NCBI GenBank assembly: GCA_028289425.1
Contig: JANQPL010000016.1
Coordinates: forward strand, 124,001 to 188,000
Reading direction: 5' to 3'
Length of the DNA stretch: 64,000 nucleotides
Source of the DNA: Alphaproteobacteria bacterium
Lineage (GTDB): Bacteria; Pseudomonadota; Alphaproteobacteria; JANQMY01
The translations under genes and the position numbers were made by a program. A model generated the notes under the pieces. The model searched no databases. It was given only the letters and a program-made list of their open reading frames with translations, and was not told the origin of the DNA. Below, piece after piece: positions 52,343 to 60,995 of the stretch (its first letter is position 1; the number at the start of each line of letters is the position of its first letter).

Positions 52343-53149
52343 TTACAGGTCGAAAACCCGCCGGGCATTGCCGGACAAAAACAGGTCTTGCGCTTCCGGG
52401 TCGAGGCCTAAGCCGCCCAGATCTTGGAGTGCCGCGGCGGGGGTGATCATGGGATAGTTGGTGCCAAACAGTACTTTGCCGCGACCGTGTGCCTTCATAT
52501 ACGCGACTAGCGCTTCCGGATAGCGTTTCGCGGTATAGGCTGATGTGTCGATATAGACATTTTCGTGTTTGGTGGCGACGGCGATGGCTTCCTCCGTCCA
52601 CGGATAGCCGATATGGCCCCCGACAATCCTAAGTTCGGGAAAGTCGAGCGCCACCTGGTCGAGATAGATGGGCCGCCCCACTTCCGACGGCATCAGGGGT
52701 CCGGTATGGCCGATTTGGGTGCAAAACGGCACGCCCACATCGCAACAGGCGGTGTAGACAGGATAGAAGCGCCGGTCGGTGGGGGGTGATTCCCACAACC
52801 ACGGCAGCACCCGGATTGCCTTGAAGCCGAGTTCGTTGACACAGCGGCGGATCTCGCGCACCGCCTCCATGGGTTTGGAGATGTCGACGGACCCCACGCC
52901 GATCAGACGGTCCGGATGGGCAGCCACGAAATCGGCCACTTCATCGTTGGAGATCATCACATTGCGCGGTGCCACCCACGCGGAAAGGAGGCTCTTGTCG
53001 ACACTGGCCTGATCCATCAACGCAACCGTTGCGTCAACCGGCGGGGCTTCCTGCGGGATCTGCCCCTTCGTCCAGCGCCGCAAGGACTCGAAGATAGGGT
53101 CTTGGATATGGCGCAGGGTGGGGTGCTGAGCCCAGGCATCGATGATCAT
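52343..53149 (-). CDS. Amidohydrolase-2 (ACMSD-like) family protein
   Basis: This 268-residue TIM-barrel protein is of the amidohydrolase-2 family. It begins MIIDAWAQHPTLRHIQDPIF; the usual D-x-H-x-H metal motif reads D-A-W-A-Q-H here, so the first metal ligand pair is altered. Later blocks are conserved: GFKAIRVLPWLWESPPTDRR, VPFCTQIGHTGPLMPSEVGR, PELRIVGGHIGYPW with a His ligand, VYIDTSAY and VLFGTNYPMIT with the catalytic Asp replaced by Asn. These substitutions resemble members with relaxed metal use, so decarboxylase or hydrolase activity is uncertain. Confidence 0.82.
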   Translation of the reverse strand: MIIDAWAQHPTLRHIQDPIFESLRRWTKGQIPQEAPPVDATVALMDQASVDKSLLSAWVAPRNVMISNDEVADFVAAHPDRLIGVGSVDISKPMEAVREIRRCVNELGFKAIRVLPWLWESPPTDRRFYPVYTACCDVGVPFCTQIGHTGPLMPSEVGRPIYLDQVALDFPELRIVGGHIGYPWTEEAIAVATKHENVYIDTSAYTAKRYPEALVAYMKAHGRGKVLFGTNYPMITPAAALQDLGGLGLDPEAQDLFLSGNARRVFDL

Positions 53150-53525
53150 GGGGGGTCTCGCAAAAAGCCTACTTTACCCCTTCGTACGGAGGAGGCTAAT
53201 CCTGATTTGTGATACACTGCCCAGAAGGGGAGGTCTTGGTGCAGGAGCAGGCCATGGCCGCATTCATCAATCTGTCCCCGTCATCCCGAAATGGCACAGC
53301 GCTCACGCACGATTGCGGAGGGGGTCTCACAAAATTGTGGATCAACCCCATGCACCCATTGTCTATTGCACCCGGCCAGCCCACTCCCCCTGCCCAACCA
53401 CCCGAACCAGGGTACCCTTGGGGTGGTTGGGCAGGGGGAGTGGGTGGCCTGGACCGTCAACATCGCATCAACCCCATGCACCCATCTCGTCAAGGGGTTA
53501 AAACGATAAAAACCAAGGGGGTGGC
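53150..53525. repeat. Long hairpin element, copy 2, flanked by 19-bp direct repeats
   Basis: This is a gene-free gap. The left arm starts at 53374 (GGCCAGCCCACTCCCCCTGC) and the right arm ends at 53449; 24 inner pairs are perfect (CCCACTCCCCCTGCCC...), with a loop of 17 nt, gaaccagggtacccttg. Arms and loop match the element at 26856. Outside it, ATCAACCCCATGCACCCAT occurs exactly twice, at 53341-53359 and 53467-53485, as direct repeats bracketing the hairpin. Left of this the gap shows nothing recognisable. Confidence 0.75.
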
Positions 53526-54902
53526 GTGGCTGTAGATCAATCCGAACCAGTGGGCTTTTCCGGCCAGGAGAGGCAGGCCGCGGCGGGTGCGTATCCCGGC
53601 GCCTTTGCCGCCTGGTACATGGTCGCCGTTTTGGTGCTGGCCTACACCTTCTCTTTCATCGACCGGCAGATCCTGACCCTGCTGGTGCATGACATCCAGC
53701 ACGATCTGCATGTGAACGACACGGCCATGGGGATCCTGCATGGCTTCACCTTCGCGGTGTTTTATTCGATTGCCGGATTGCCGATTGCCCGCGCCATCGA
53801 TGTGGGGCCGCGCCGGGCCATATTGGCCGTGGGCATTTTCGCGTGGAGTTTGACGACCGCCTTGTGTGGCATTGCTTTTCGTTATTGGCAGCTTCTGCTC
53901 TTGCGCATCGGCGTCGCGGTGGGCGAGGCCACTCTATTGCCGGCCATGAATTCCATGATCGGTGATGCGTTTCCGCCGGAACGCAGGGGCCTTGCAACGG
54001 CGCTGTTCAATGTGGGTCTGCCCATTGGCATCGGCCTGTCGGTTTTGTTCGGCGGTGTGCTGATCAATTCCTTCGAAGGCGTCACATTGGAAGTACCGGG
54101 CGTGGGTATCCTCAAACCCTGGCAGCTCGTGTTCTTGTCCGTCGGTATTCCCGGCCTGTTCGTCGCCGTGCTGGCCATGACCATGATCGATCCGCCCCGC
54201 AAGCAAACAACGCAAGACGGCGACAGCGTTCCGATCCGCGATGTGTTGCGTCATATGGGCCGCTACCGGTGGGCCTTTGGTTTGCATTTCGGTGCCGTCT
54301 GTTTTGCCTCCATGGTGGGCTATGGCTATGTGGCCTGGATCCCCGCCATGTATATGCGCAATTTCGAGATCTCGTCAGGCGATATGGGTATTGTCTATGG
54401 GCTGCTGACCCTGGTTTTCGGCGTCACGTCCATCATCATTGCCGGCTGGTTTTCCGATTACTGGGACGGTCGGGGCAATTCGGACGGCAAGATGCGCGCG
54501 CCGCTCATTGCCATTACCGGCTCTCTGATACCTGCGCTCGTCTTTCCGCTGGTGACCGATATTTACTGGTCCTTCTTCTTCCTGAGTATTTTCCTTTTCT
54601 TTTCCTATGCCATTTGGTCCACCGGCGCCGCGGTTATTCAAGATTTGTCGCCGGGTCCCATGCGCGCGCAGATTACCGCCATCTATACCGGCATCCTCAA
54701 CTTGGTGGGGCTCGGCTTTGGCCCGGTGGGTATTGCTCTGCTTACGGACTATGCTTTTGGAGATCCGAAGGCGGTCAAATATTCGATGGTGATTTTTGCG
54801 GCGGTTGGCACCTCTTTGGCCATCGCCGCGTGGGTCTTGTGCCTGCGTCCTTATGGCGTTTACGCGAGACGCTTGCGCAAATGGAAAGCAGTCCCCGGAT
54901 AA
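53526..54902 (+). CDS. MFS transporter, spinster-like
   Basis: This 458-residue twelve-helix transporter starts at GTG 53526 after AAGGGGG. It has the first-helix block VLAYTFSFIDRQILTLLVHD, shared in type with the MFS half at 33135, then GILHGFTFAVFYSIAGLPIA and LLLRIGVAVGEATLLPAMNS. The cargo is unknown; this subfamily is common in alphaproteobacterial catabolic regions. It is followed by the GST gene after 17 bp, so the two form an operon. Confidence 0.88.
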   Translation: MAVDQSEPVGFSGQERQAAAGAYPGAFAAWYMVAVLVLAYTFSFIDRQILTLLVHDIQHDLHVNDTAMGILHGFTFAVFYSIAGLPIARAIDVGPRRAILAVGIFAWSLTTALCGIAFRYWQLLLLRIGVAVGEATLLPAMNSMIGDAFPPERRGLATALFNVGLPIGIGLSVLFGGVLINSFEGVTLEVPGVGILKPWQLVFLSVGIPGLFVAVLAMTMIDPPRKQTTQDGDSVPIRDVLRHMGRYRWAFGLHFGAVCFASMVGYGYVAWIPAMYMRNFEISSGDMGIVYGLLTLVFGVTSIIIAGWFSDYWDGRGNSDGKMRAPLIAITGSLIPALVFPLVTDIYWSFFFLSIFLFFSYAIWSTGAAVIQDLSPGPMRAQITAIYTGILNLVGLGFGPVGIALLTDYAFGDPKAVKYSMVIFAAVGTSLAIAAWVLCLRPYGVYARRLRKWKAVPG

Positions 54903-54919
54903 CTCAAAGGATGGATCCG

Positions 54920-55717
54920 ATGCTCGAACTCTATCATGCCCCCATCTCCACATGTTCTCAGAAAGTGCGCATGGCGTTGTGCGAAAAAGGACTGGGCTGG
55001 CAGGACAATCTGGTGAACTTGCAAAGCGGCGAGCAATTCTCGCCGGACTATTTGAAACTCAATCCCAATGCGGTGGTGCCGACGCTTGTGGATGACGGCA
55101 CGGTGCTCATCGAGTCCACCCTCATCAATGAATATTTGGACGACAAATATGATGCCGGATCATTGAAGCCGGACGGTGCGGACGGGCGTCATGGCATGCG
55201 GCTGTTTACGAAGCAGACGGACGATACAGCGCAACCGGCCATCGCCGTTCTCACTTACGCGATCGGGGCGCGGCCTATGCTGCTGGCACAGCCCAAGGAC
55301 GAGGTCATGGCTATGTTTGCCAAGATACCGCTTGAAGCAAAGCGCAAGGCGCGGACCAGCGTCTATGAGCACGGCGTGAAGGCGCCGGAAGTGGCCGCCG
55401 CCATCAAGACGTTCATCGCCGTTTTTAAGGGCATGGAAGACCGGCTTCAGAACCACACCTGGCTTGCGGGCCCCGACCTGAGCCTCGCGGATATTGCGGC
55501 CATGCCCTATGTGCTGCGCATCGATCATCTGGGACTGATGCCGTTGCTTGAAAGCCCGGACCTGCCCCTGTTGGCGGCTTGGTATGAGCGGATCAAGGCG
55601 CGGCCGTCCTTTGAAGAAGGGGTGATCAAATATGCGCCGCCCGCTGTGGTCGAAGCGTTTCGCGGCGAGGGCGGCAACGTGTTGCCGGAAATCGAAAAAT
55701 TGATTACCGCGGCCTAA
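54920..55717 (+). CDS. Glutathione S-transferase family protein
   Basis: This 265-residue protein has the thioredoxin-like GST N-terminal domain: MLELYHAPISTCSQKVRMAL, where the S-T-C-S stretch holds the likely catalytic Ser or Cys, and NPNAVVPTLVDDGTVLIEST with the conserved cis-Pro and E-S for glutathione contact. The C-terminal helical domain has WLAGPDLSLADIAAMPYVLR. It conjugates or reduces electrophiles with glutathione. ATG 54920 is preferred by distance from AAAGG; ATG 54911 adds three residues. A terminator-like hairpin follows at 55747. Confidence 0.9.
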   Translation: MLELYHAPISTCSQKVRMALCEKGLGWQDNLVNLQSGEQFSPDYLKLNPNAVVPTLVDDGTVLIESTLINEYLDDKYDAGSLKPDGADGRHGMRLFTKQTDDTAQPAIAVLTYAIGARPMLLAQPKDEVMAMFAKIPLEAKRKARTSVYEHGVKAPEVAAAIKTFIAVFKGMEDRLQNHTWLAGPDLSLADIAAMPYVLRIDHLGLMPLLESPDLPLLAAWYERIKARPSFEEGVIKYAPPAVVEAFRGEGGNVLPEIEKLITAA

Positions 55718-55746
55718 GGATGGGCATAAGACTGCCATCAAGGAAA

Positions 55747-55783
55747 GCATCTTAAAATAAGATGCATTTATTACCATTTTTTT
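55747..55783 (+). terminator. Rho-independent terminator after the GST gene
   Basis: GCATCTTA (55747-55754) and TAAGATGC (55758-55765) form a perfect 8-bp stem with a three-A loop. An AT-rich spacer and a run of seven T (55777-55783) follow. It closes the MFS-GST operon. The remaining gap to 55998 is AT-rich and probably holds the korA promoter. Confidence 0.7.
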
Positions 55784-55998
55784 ATGTGGAATATAACAAT
55801 TATCGAAAAAATACTGGTAATTAGATCGGTAGTCCCTTATGTGTCATCGCGACAGGCGTATTGGCGAAGGTACTTTTCGAGGATTGCTGGCATCGGCCGC
55901 TGGGATCGATTAAAAAGAAGAACACCTGTGCAAAAAATTAATACGGACATAAGCATCGCGTCCAACAAGGCTGAGAGCTCTTACAACGACAGGGACAT

Positions 55999-57885
55999 AT
56001 GATGAGCGTTACCGACGTCGCAACCCGCGCGGACGAAGGTCCCGCGGCGGAAGTTAAGCGCCAAGAAATCGACGAAGTGACCGTGCGCTTTGCCGGCGAC
56101 TCCGGCGATGGGGTGCAGCTCACGGGCGGACGATTTACCGAAGCGACTGCCCTTGCCGGCAACGACCTGGCCACCTTTCCGGACTTTCCGGCAGAAATCA
56201 GAGCGCCTGTGGGCACGACGTTTGGCGTTTCCGCGTTTCAGATTCACTTCGGCGCGCGCCGCATCTATACACCGGGGGACGCTCCCGACGTGCTGGTGGT
56301 GTTCAATCCGGCGGCGCTGAAAGTCAACTTACCGGACCTGGTAAAGGGCGGGCTGGTCATTCTGGATTCAGGCACGTTCAACAAACGCAACTTGGCCAAA
56401 GCAGGTTTTGACCAAGATCCGCGCGAAGACGGCAGCCTGGATGGCTATCGCGTGCTCGAAATCGACATCACCGCCCAAACTCACAATGCGGTTGAGGGGT
56501 TGGGCATCACCAACAAGGAAGCCGGACGCTGCAAAAACTTTTGGACACTGGGATTTGTCTATTGGCTGTATGGCCGGGACCGTGCCGCGACTGTTGATTG
56601 GATCAATGGAAAGTTTGGACAAAAGCGCCCCGAAATTGCGGCGGCAAATATTGCTGCCTTAAATGCGGGGCACGCCGCCGCTGAAACGGCAGAACTCGGT
56701 GCCGATATCAGCGCGGTGCATGTGTCGCCGGCGCCATTGGAACAAGGACTTTATCGGAACATCACGGGGGCTGAGGCCTTGTCCATCGGATTGGTGGCCG
56801 GCGCACAGCTCGCGGATCTTCCCATGAAGTTCTGTTCTTATCCGATCACGCCGGCCTCTTCGCTGCTGCACGAACTTGCGAAGCTGAAATCGTTCGGCGT
56901 CACCACATTTCAAGCGGAAGACGAAATTGCCGCTGTATGCGCCGCCATTGGGGCGTCTTACGCGGGCGGCCTTGGCGTTACCTCAAGCTCCGGGCCGGGC
57001 ATTGCCCTCAAGACGGAGGCCATCGGGCTTGCCATCGGCGTGGAACTCCCCCTGGTCATCGTCAATGCTCAACGGGCCGGTCCATCGACGGGCATGCCCA
57101 CCAAAACGGAACAGTCGGACCTTTATCAATCCGTCTTCGGACGAAATGCCGATGCGCCGCTGATTGTGTTGGCCGCACGTTCGCCGGCCGATTGTTTCGA
57201 TACGGCCATCGAAGCGGTCAAGCTGTCCACCAAATACATGGTGCCCGTCATTTTGTTGAGCGATGGCTTCATCGCCAATGCGTCCGAGCCGTGGCAAGTG
57301 CCCGACTTCAACGACTACGCACCGTTCCCAGTGAAGTTCCGCGACGATCCCGAAGGCTTCCAGCCGTTTGGCCGGAATGCGGATACGCTTGCCCGCCCAT
57401 GGGCAAAACCGGGCACGCCGGGGTTGGAACACAGAATTGGCGGTATCGAGCGTGCCGAGGACAGCGGGAACATTTCCTACGAACCGGAAAACCACGAACG
57501 CATGACAAAAATTCGTGCACAGAAGGTTTTGAATGCGGCGCAGGATATTCCCGATCAGATCGTCGACTCCGGCCCGCCGACCGGCAAGATCGCGTTTGTA
57601 AGCTGGGGATCTACCTATGGATCCATCAGCAGCGGCGTGAAGCGGGCATTGGCCGACGGCCTGGAAGCCTCGCACATTCATTTGCGTCACATCTGGCCGC
57701 TGCCGCGAAATTTGGGCGACTTGCTTTCGGGCTTCGAGCGGGTGATCGTGCCGGAAATGAACAACGGTCAGCTCGTGACCTTGTTGCGCAGCGAGTACGC
57801 CATTGATGCGGAGCCGCTTACCCAAATCACCGGTCGGCCGTTTAAGGCAGACCGCATTTATCGCCTCATAAAAGACGCCTCTTAA
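55999..57885 (+). CDS. korA: 2-oxoacid:acceptor oxidoreductase, fused gamma/alpha subunit
   Basis: This 628-residue protein begins with a gamma domain (VRFAGDSGDGVQLTGGRFTE, then A-P-V-G-T-T-F-G-V) joined to an alpha domain starting near residue 250 (FCSYPITPASSLLHELAKLK, FQAEDEIAAVCAAIGASYAG, VTSSSGPGIALKTEAIGLA). This gamma-alpha fusion with a separate beta subunit is the KorA layout of 2-oxoglutarate (or related 2-oxoacid):ferredoxin oxidoreductase, which decarboxylates the 2-oxoacid to acyl-CoA while reducing ferredoxin. A run of AGGGACAT precedes ATG 55999. korB follows after 18 bp. Confidence 0.93.
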   Translation: MMSVTDVATRADEGPAAEVKRQEIDEVTVRFAGDSGDGVQLTGGRFTEATALAGNDLATFPDFPAEIRAPVGTTFGVSAFQIHFGARRIYTPGDAPDVLVVFNPAALKVNLPDLVKGGLVILDSGTFNKRNLAKAGFDQDPREDGSLDGYRVLEIDITAQTHNAVEGLGITNKEAGRCKNFWTLGFVYWLYGRDRAATVDWINGKFGQKRPEIAAANIAALNAGHAAAETAELGADISAVHVSPAPLEQGLYRNITGAEALSIGLVAGAQLADLPMKFCSYPITPASSLLHELAKLKSFGVTTFQAEDEIAAVCAAIGASYAGGLGVTSSSGPGIALKTEAIGLAIGVELPLVIVNAQRAGPSTGMPTKTEQSDLYQSVFGRNADAPLIVLAARSPADCFDTAIEAVKLSTKYMVPVILLSDGFIANASEPWQVPDFNDYAPFPVKFRDDPEGFQPFGRNADTLARPWAKPGTPGLEHRIGGIERAEDSGNISYEPENHERMTKIRAQKVLNAAQDIPDQIVDSGPPTGKIAFVSWGSTYGSISSGVKRALADGLEASHIHLRHIWPLPRNLGDLLSGFERVIVPEMNNGQLVTLLRSEYAIDAEPLTQITGRPFKADRIYRLIKDAS

Positions 57886-57903
57886 AGGCTTGGGAATCCC
57901 AAC

Positions 57904-58926
57904 ATGAACGTCGCGCCTGACCCCAAGAATTTCACCGCAAAAGATTTCACCACCGACCAAGAAGTGCGTTGGTGCCCCGGCTGCGGCGATTACGCCATCC
58001 TGAAAGCCGTGCGCGCGACGCTTGCCGACATCGGCACGCCGCCGGAAGATGTGGTGTTTGTTTCCGGCATCGGCTGTGCGGCGCGTTTCCCCTATTACAT
58101 TTCAAGTTACGGCTTTCACACCATTCACGGCCGCGCGCCTGCGATTGCTACCGGCGTGAAACTGCAAAACCCGGATCTGGATGTGTGGGTCGTGGGCGGC
58201 GATGGCGACATGTTGTCGATCGGCGGTAATCACACCATGCATGCGTTGCGCCGCAATGTTGATCTGAACATTCTGCTCTTCAACAATGAAATCTACGGGC
58301 TGACCAAAGGCCAGTACTCGCCTACGTCGCGGGTTGGAACGCGATCACCTTCCACGCCGGACGGATCCGTGGACAGGCCCTTGTCGGCGTTGGAATTCGC
58401 GCTTGGCGCCGGTGCGCGCTTTGTGGCGCGGTCGATCGATACGGCCCAAAAACACCTGCCGGGCGTGCTCAAGCGAGCCCATGCCCACAAAGGAGCGTCG
58501 ATCGTCGAAATCTTTCAGAACTGCATTGTCTACAATGACGGGGTTTTCGACCACTTCACCGAAAAGAAGTCGGCCGCCGACACCCAGCTTCATGTGGAAC
58601 ATGGCGAGCCGCTTTTGTTCGGCAAGGACAAAGAAAAAGGCATCCGGTTCAATCCGCAGAGCTTCAGTCTGGAAGTGGTGACGGTCGGCGAAGGGGGTGC
58701 GGCATTGTCAGACATCGTCGTGCATGACGAAACCAACAAGATGCTGGCGCAAATGCTGGCCGCGTTTCAGCCGCCGGACTTTCCGGTTGTCATTGGTGTG
58801 CTCTACTGCGATCCTGATTTGGAATACGTGTCGGAAGTGACCAAGCAAACAGAGGCGGAAAAAGAAAAAGCCGGTCCCGCCGACATAAATGCGCTTCTGC
58901 GCAAGGGTAATACCTGGACGGTTTAG
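57904..58926 (+). CDS. korB: 2-oxoacid:acceptor oxidoreductase, beta subunit
   Basis: This 340-residue thiamine-diphosphate subunit has EVRWCPGCGDYAILKAVRAT at the N-terminus, the TPP-binding GGDGDMLSIGGNHTMHALRR followed by N-V-D-L-N-I-L-L-F-N-N-E-I-Y-G-L-T-K-G-Q, and YSPTSRVGTR. It partners KorA; the beta subunit carries TPP and the Cys of C-P-G-C is thought to bind the iron-sulfur cluster. The gene lies between korA and an enoyl-CoA hydratase in one operon. Confidence 0.93.
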   Translation: MNVAPDPKNFTAKDFTTDQEVRWCPGCGDYAILKAVRATLADIGTPPEDVVFVSGIGCAARFPYYISSYGFHTIHGRAPAIATGVKLQNPDLDVWVVGGDGDMLSIGGNHTMHALRRNVDLNILLFNNEIYGLTKGQYSPTSRVGTRSPSTPDGSVDRPLSALEFALGAGARFVARSIDTAQKHLPGVLKRAHAHKGASIVEIFQNCIVYNDGVFDHFTEKKSAADTQLHVEHGEPLLFGKDKEKGIRFNPQSFSLEVVTVGEGGAALSDIVVHDETNKMLAQMLAAFQPPDFPVVIGVLYCDPDLEYVSEVTKQTEAEKEKAGPADINALLRKGNTWTV

Positions 58927-58956
58927 TCAGGCAATACGCAGTCTGAGGAGGCGCGC

Positions 58957-59778
58957 ATGTCGAAGGAACTGGAAGGCATCACGCCTCCGTACGAAACTTT
59001 TCTCGTTGAAAAAGACGGGCCCATCGACTGGGTGACCCTCAACCGTCCGGACCGGCTCAATGCCATCAGTACGCGCATGATGCTGGAGATGCAGCATTAC
59101 TTCGGAAATCTTTATACCGATCATGACGTGCGGGTCGTGATCCTGAAGGGGGCGGGCCGCGCCTTTTGTGCAGGCCTGGACCTGAAAGACCGTGGCGGCA
59201 CGGAGGCGAATTCCTCGGCGAACGGCATGCGCGGACAGCGCCGGGTCAGCGAGGTCGTATTGCGGATGCGGCGCTGCCCTCAGCCCATTATTTCTTTGGT
59301 CCATGGGGCGGCAAGCGGCGGCGGCTTCGCTTTTGCGCTTGCGTCCGATGTGCGGATCGCGGGAGAAAGCGCCCGCATGAACGTGGCGATGGCGCGCATC
59401 GGTCTATCCGGATGCGATGTGGGGATCAGTTACTTTCTGCCGCGGGCCGTGGGGCGTTCGACCGCCATGGAACTCATGATGACGGGCCGCTTTATCGATT
59501 CGGAACGGGCGCTGCAGACGGGTCTTGTTTCTCAAGTGGTGCCGGACGGCGATCTTGACAAAGTGGGCAAGGAATTGGCCGAAGACATGTTGATGTTGAG
59601 CCCTTTGGGCTTAAGGCTCACCAAAGAGGGGGCGACGATGGCCGCCGATGCGGACAGTTTGGAAGCTGCCGTCGCTATCGAAGATCGCCAGCAGATACTG
59701 TGCACCACCAGTGGCGATTTCCGAGAGGGGATCATGGCATTTCTGGAAAAGCGCAAGCCCAACTATCAGGACGCCTGA
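58957..59778 (+). CDS. Enoyl-CoA hydratase/isomerase family protein
   Basis: This 273-residue crotonase-fold protein has WVTLNRPDRLNAISTRMMLE, the oxyanion segments RAFCAGLDLKDRGG and PIISLVHGAASGGGFAFALA, and ARIGLSGCDVGISYFLPRAV. The position of the typical second catalytic Glu reads Asp/Gly here (S-G-C-D-V-G), so dienoyl-CoA isomerase-like chemistry is possible. TGAGGAGG precedes the ATG. It follows korB by 30 bp and ends 13 bp inside the convergent TetR gene. Confidence 0.89.
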   Translation: MSKELEGITPPYETFLVEKDGPIDWVTLNRPDRLNAISTRMMLEMQHYFGNLYTDHDVRVVILKGAGRAFCAGLDLKDRGGTEANSSANGMRGQRRVSEVVLRMRRCPQPIISLVHGAASGGGFAFALASDVRIAGESARMNVAMARIGLSGCDVGISYFLPRAVGRSTAMELMMTGRFIDSERALQTGLVSQVVPDGDLDKVGKELAEDMLMLSPLGLRLTKEGATMAADADSLEAAVAIEDRQQILCTTSGDFREGIMAFLEKRKPNYQDA

Positions 59779-60362
59779 GCTTGGCTGGCCAAGCCATCGA
59801 TCAGTGTGCAGATGTTTTCATAAACGCTTTCAAGCGTCGCCGCATCGTTATCGCCGGCAAAAAGCGTCATGATCCCTTCGTTAAGCGCTCCGGACAGCAG
59901 CGCTGCCATGATTTCAACTGACGGCACTTTCATCGCGCCATTTTCTACCGCGTATTGAAGCCCCTCCACCAGGGACTGAATGCCCGTCTTTCGCTCGATG
60001 GCGCGCCAGTCGTTGAAGCCCAGCACGGCCGGCCCATCCATCATCACGATGCGGACGAATTCGGCTTTGGACGCTTCCTCCAGAAATGCCCGCGAGCCCA
60101 GTTTTAACCCCTCGACCGGATCATTGGCCGCCACGGCCCGTTCCTCGATGGCGTTGAGCACCTCGGTCTGGATCGTCTCCACCACCGCCCGGAACAGGGC
60201 CTTCTTATCCTCGTAATGGTGATAAAGCGCCCCCCGGCTGATGCCGGTCGCCTTGGCCAGGGCAGGGGTCGACGTCGCAGCATAGCCATTTTCCGCAAAT
60301 TCCCGCCTCCCCGCCGCGATGAGGGTCGATTGGGTGGCGTTGGATCGGTCCTGCTGGCGCAT
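59766..60362 (-). CDS. TetR-family transcriptional regulator
   Basis: This 198-residue regulator has the HTH region SNATQSTLIAAGRREFAENG, YAATSTPALAKATGISRGAL, then YHHYEDKKALFRAVV, an AcrR-type start. ATG 60362 is chosen after GGGAG; a longer frame up to 60590 runs through the operator region and is rejected. It is divergent from the VOC gene at 60474 across two 17-bp palindromes. The C-terminal domain (helical, about 60-198) would bind a small ligand. It probably represses itself and the VOC gene. Confidence 0.9.
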   Translation of the reverse strand: MRQQDRSNATQSTLIAAGRREFAENGYAATSTPALAKATGISRGALYHHYEDKKALFRAVVETIQTEVLNAIEERAVAANDPVEGLKLGSRAFLEEASKAEFVRIVMMDGPAVLGFNDWRAIERKTGIQSLVEGLQYAVENGAMKVPSVEIMAALLSGALNEGIMTLFAGDNDAATLESVYENICTLIDGLASQAQAS

Positions 60363-60384
60363 GGGAGTCTCCCGGTCTTGACAA

Positions 60385-60427
60385 ACAAACAGACTGTTTG
60401 TATTTAATAAACATACAGTCTGTTTGT
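60385..60427. promoter_or_regulatory. Paired TetR operator-like palindromes
   Basis: ACAAACAGACTGTTTGT (60385-60401) is a perfect 17-bp palindrome around a central A. ACATACAGTCTGTTTGT (60411-60427) is the same with one mismatch. Centres are 26 bp apart. Together they cover the promoters of the TetR gene (start 60362) and of the VOC gene (start 60474). Confidence 0.75.
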
Positions 60428-60473
60428 AAACATTATGACCTTGTTGATCAAGGTCGGGCAAAAGGAGTGTGAC

Positions 60474-60899
60474 ATGAACATTTCGAGCTACTATCCGGTG
60501 CTTCGGGTGTCTGACGTTGCGTCGACAGCGGCGTTCTACGAAACCCATTTCGGCTTCAAGAAGGGGTTCGATTCCGGTTGGTATGTGCATTTAGTCATGC
60601 CCGAACAATCCGCTGTAAACCTGGCAATCATGGAGTCGTCCCATGAATCTCTGCCGGCAGGCCGGGGCGAGAATGTGCAAGGGCTATTGCTCAATTTTGA
60701 ACTAGACGACGTGGATGCGGTTTACGCCCGTATGCAAGCGTCCGATGTGGAAATCTTGTTGCCCTTGAGGGATGAACCTTGGGGGCAGCGCCATTTCATC
60801 ATGCGGGACCCTGCGGGCGTTCTCATAGATGTGATCAAGCTCATTCCGCCGTCAGCGGAATATGCGGCGCAATATGACGAGGATTCCGTGCCGAGTTAA
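60474..60899 (+). CDS. VOC-superfamily (glyoxalase/bleomycin-resistance-like) protein
   Basis: This 141-residue protein has the beta-alpha-beta-beta-beta fold pattern of VOC proteins: [35 protein letters not shown], and the second half [20 protein letters not shown], then [20 protein letters not shown] with a metal-type Asp/His set. Members resist drugs, split aromatic rings or isomerise; the substrate is unknown. AAAGGAG lies six bases before ATG 60474. It is under the paired palindromes with the TetR gene and is the likely target of its control. Confidence 0.85.
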   Translation: MNISSYYPVLRVSDVASTAAFYETHFGFKKGFDSGWYVHLVMPEQSAVNLAIMESSHESLPAGRGENVQGLLLNFELDDVDAVYARMQASDVEILLPLRDEPWGQRHFIMRDPAGVLIDVIKLIPPSAEYAAQYDEDSVPS

Positions 60900-60995
60900 A
60901 AGTCGACAGGTGCCATGGGCGAAATGGCTTGAAACCGCTCCGGGACTTCTCGTTCAGCACGGCAAGCGGTAGACTCTCCTCTGCGGAGAGGCTTT

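Noticed and set aside
53209-53535. Plus-strand frame through the hairpin element before the MFS gene
   Set aside because: Its Pro/Gly-rich product is produced by the palindrome itself; no family match.
55784-56002. Plus-strand frame of 72 codons before korA
   Set aside because: AT-rich promoter region, no ribosome site and unlikely composition.
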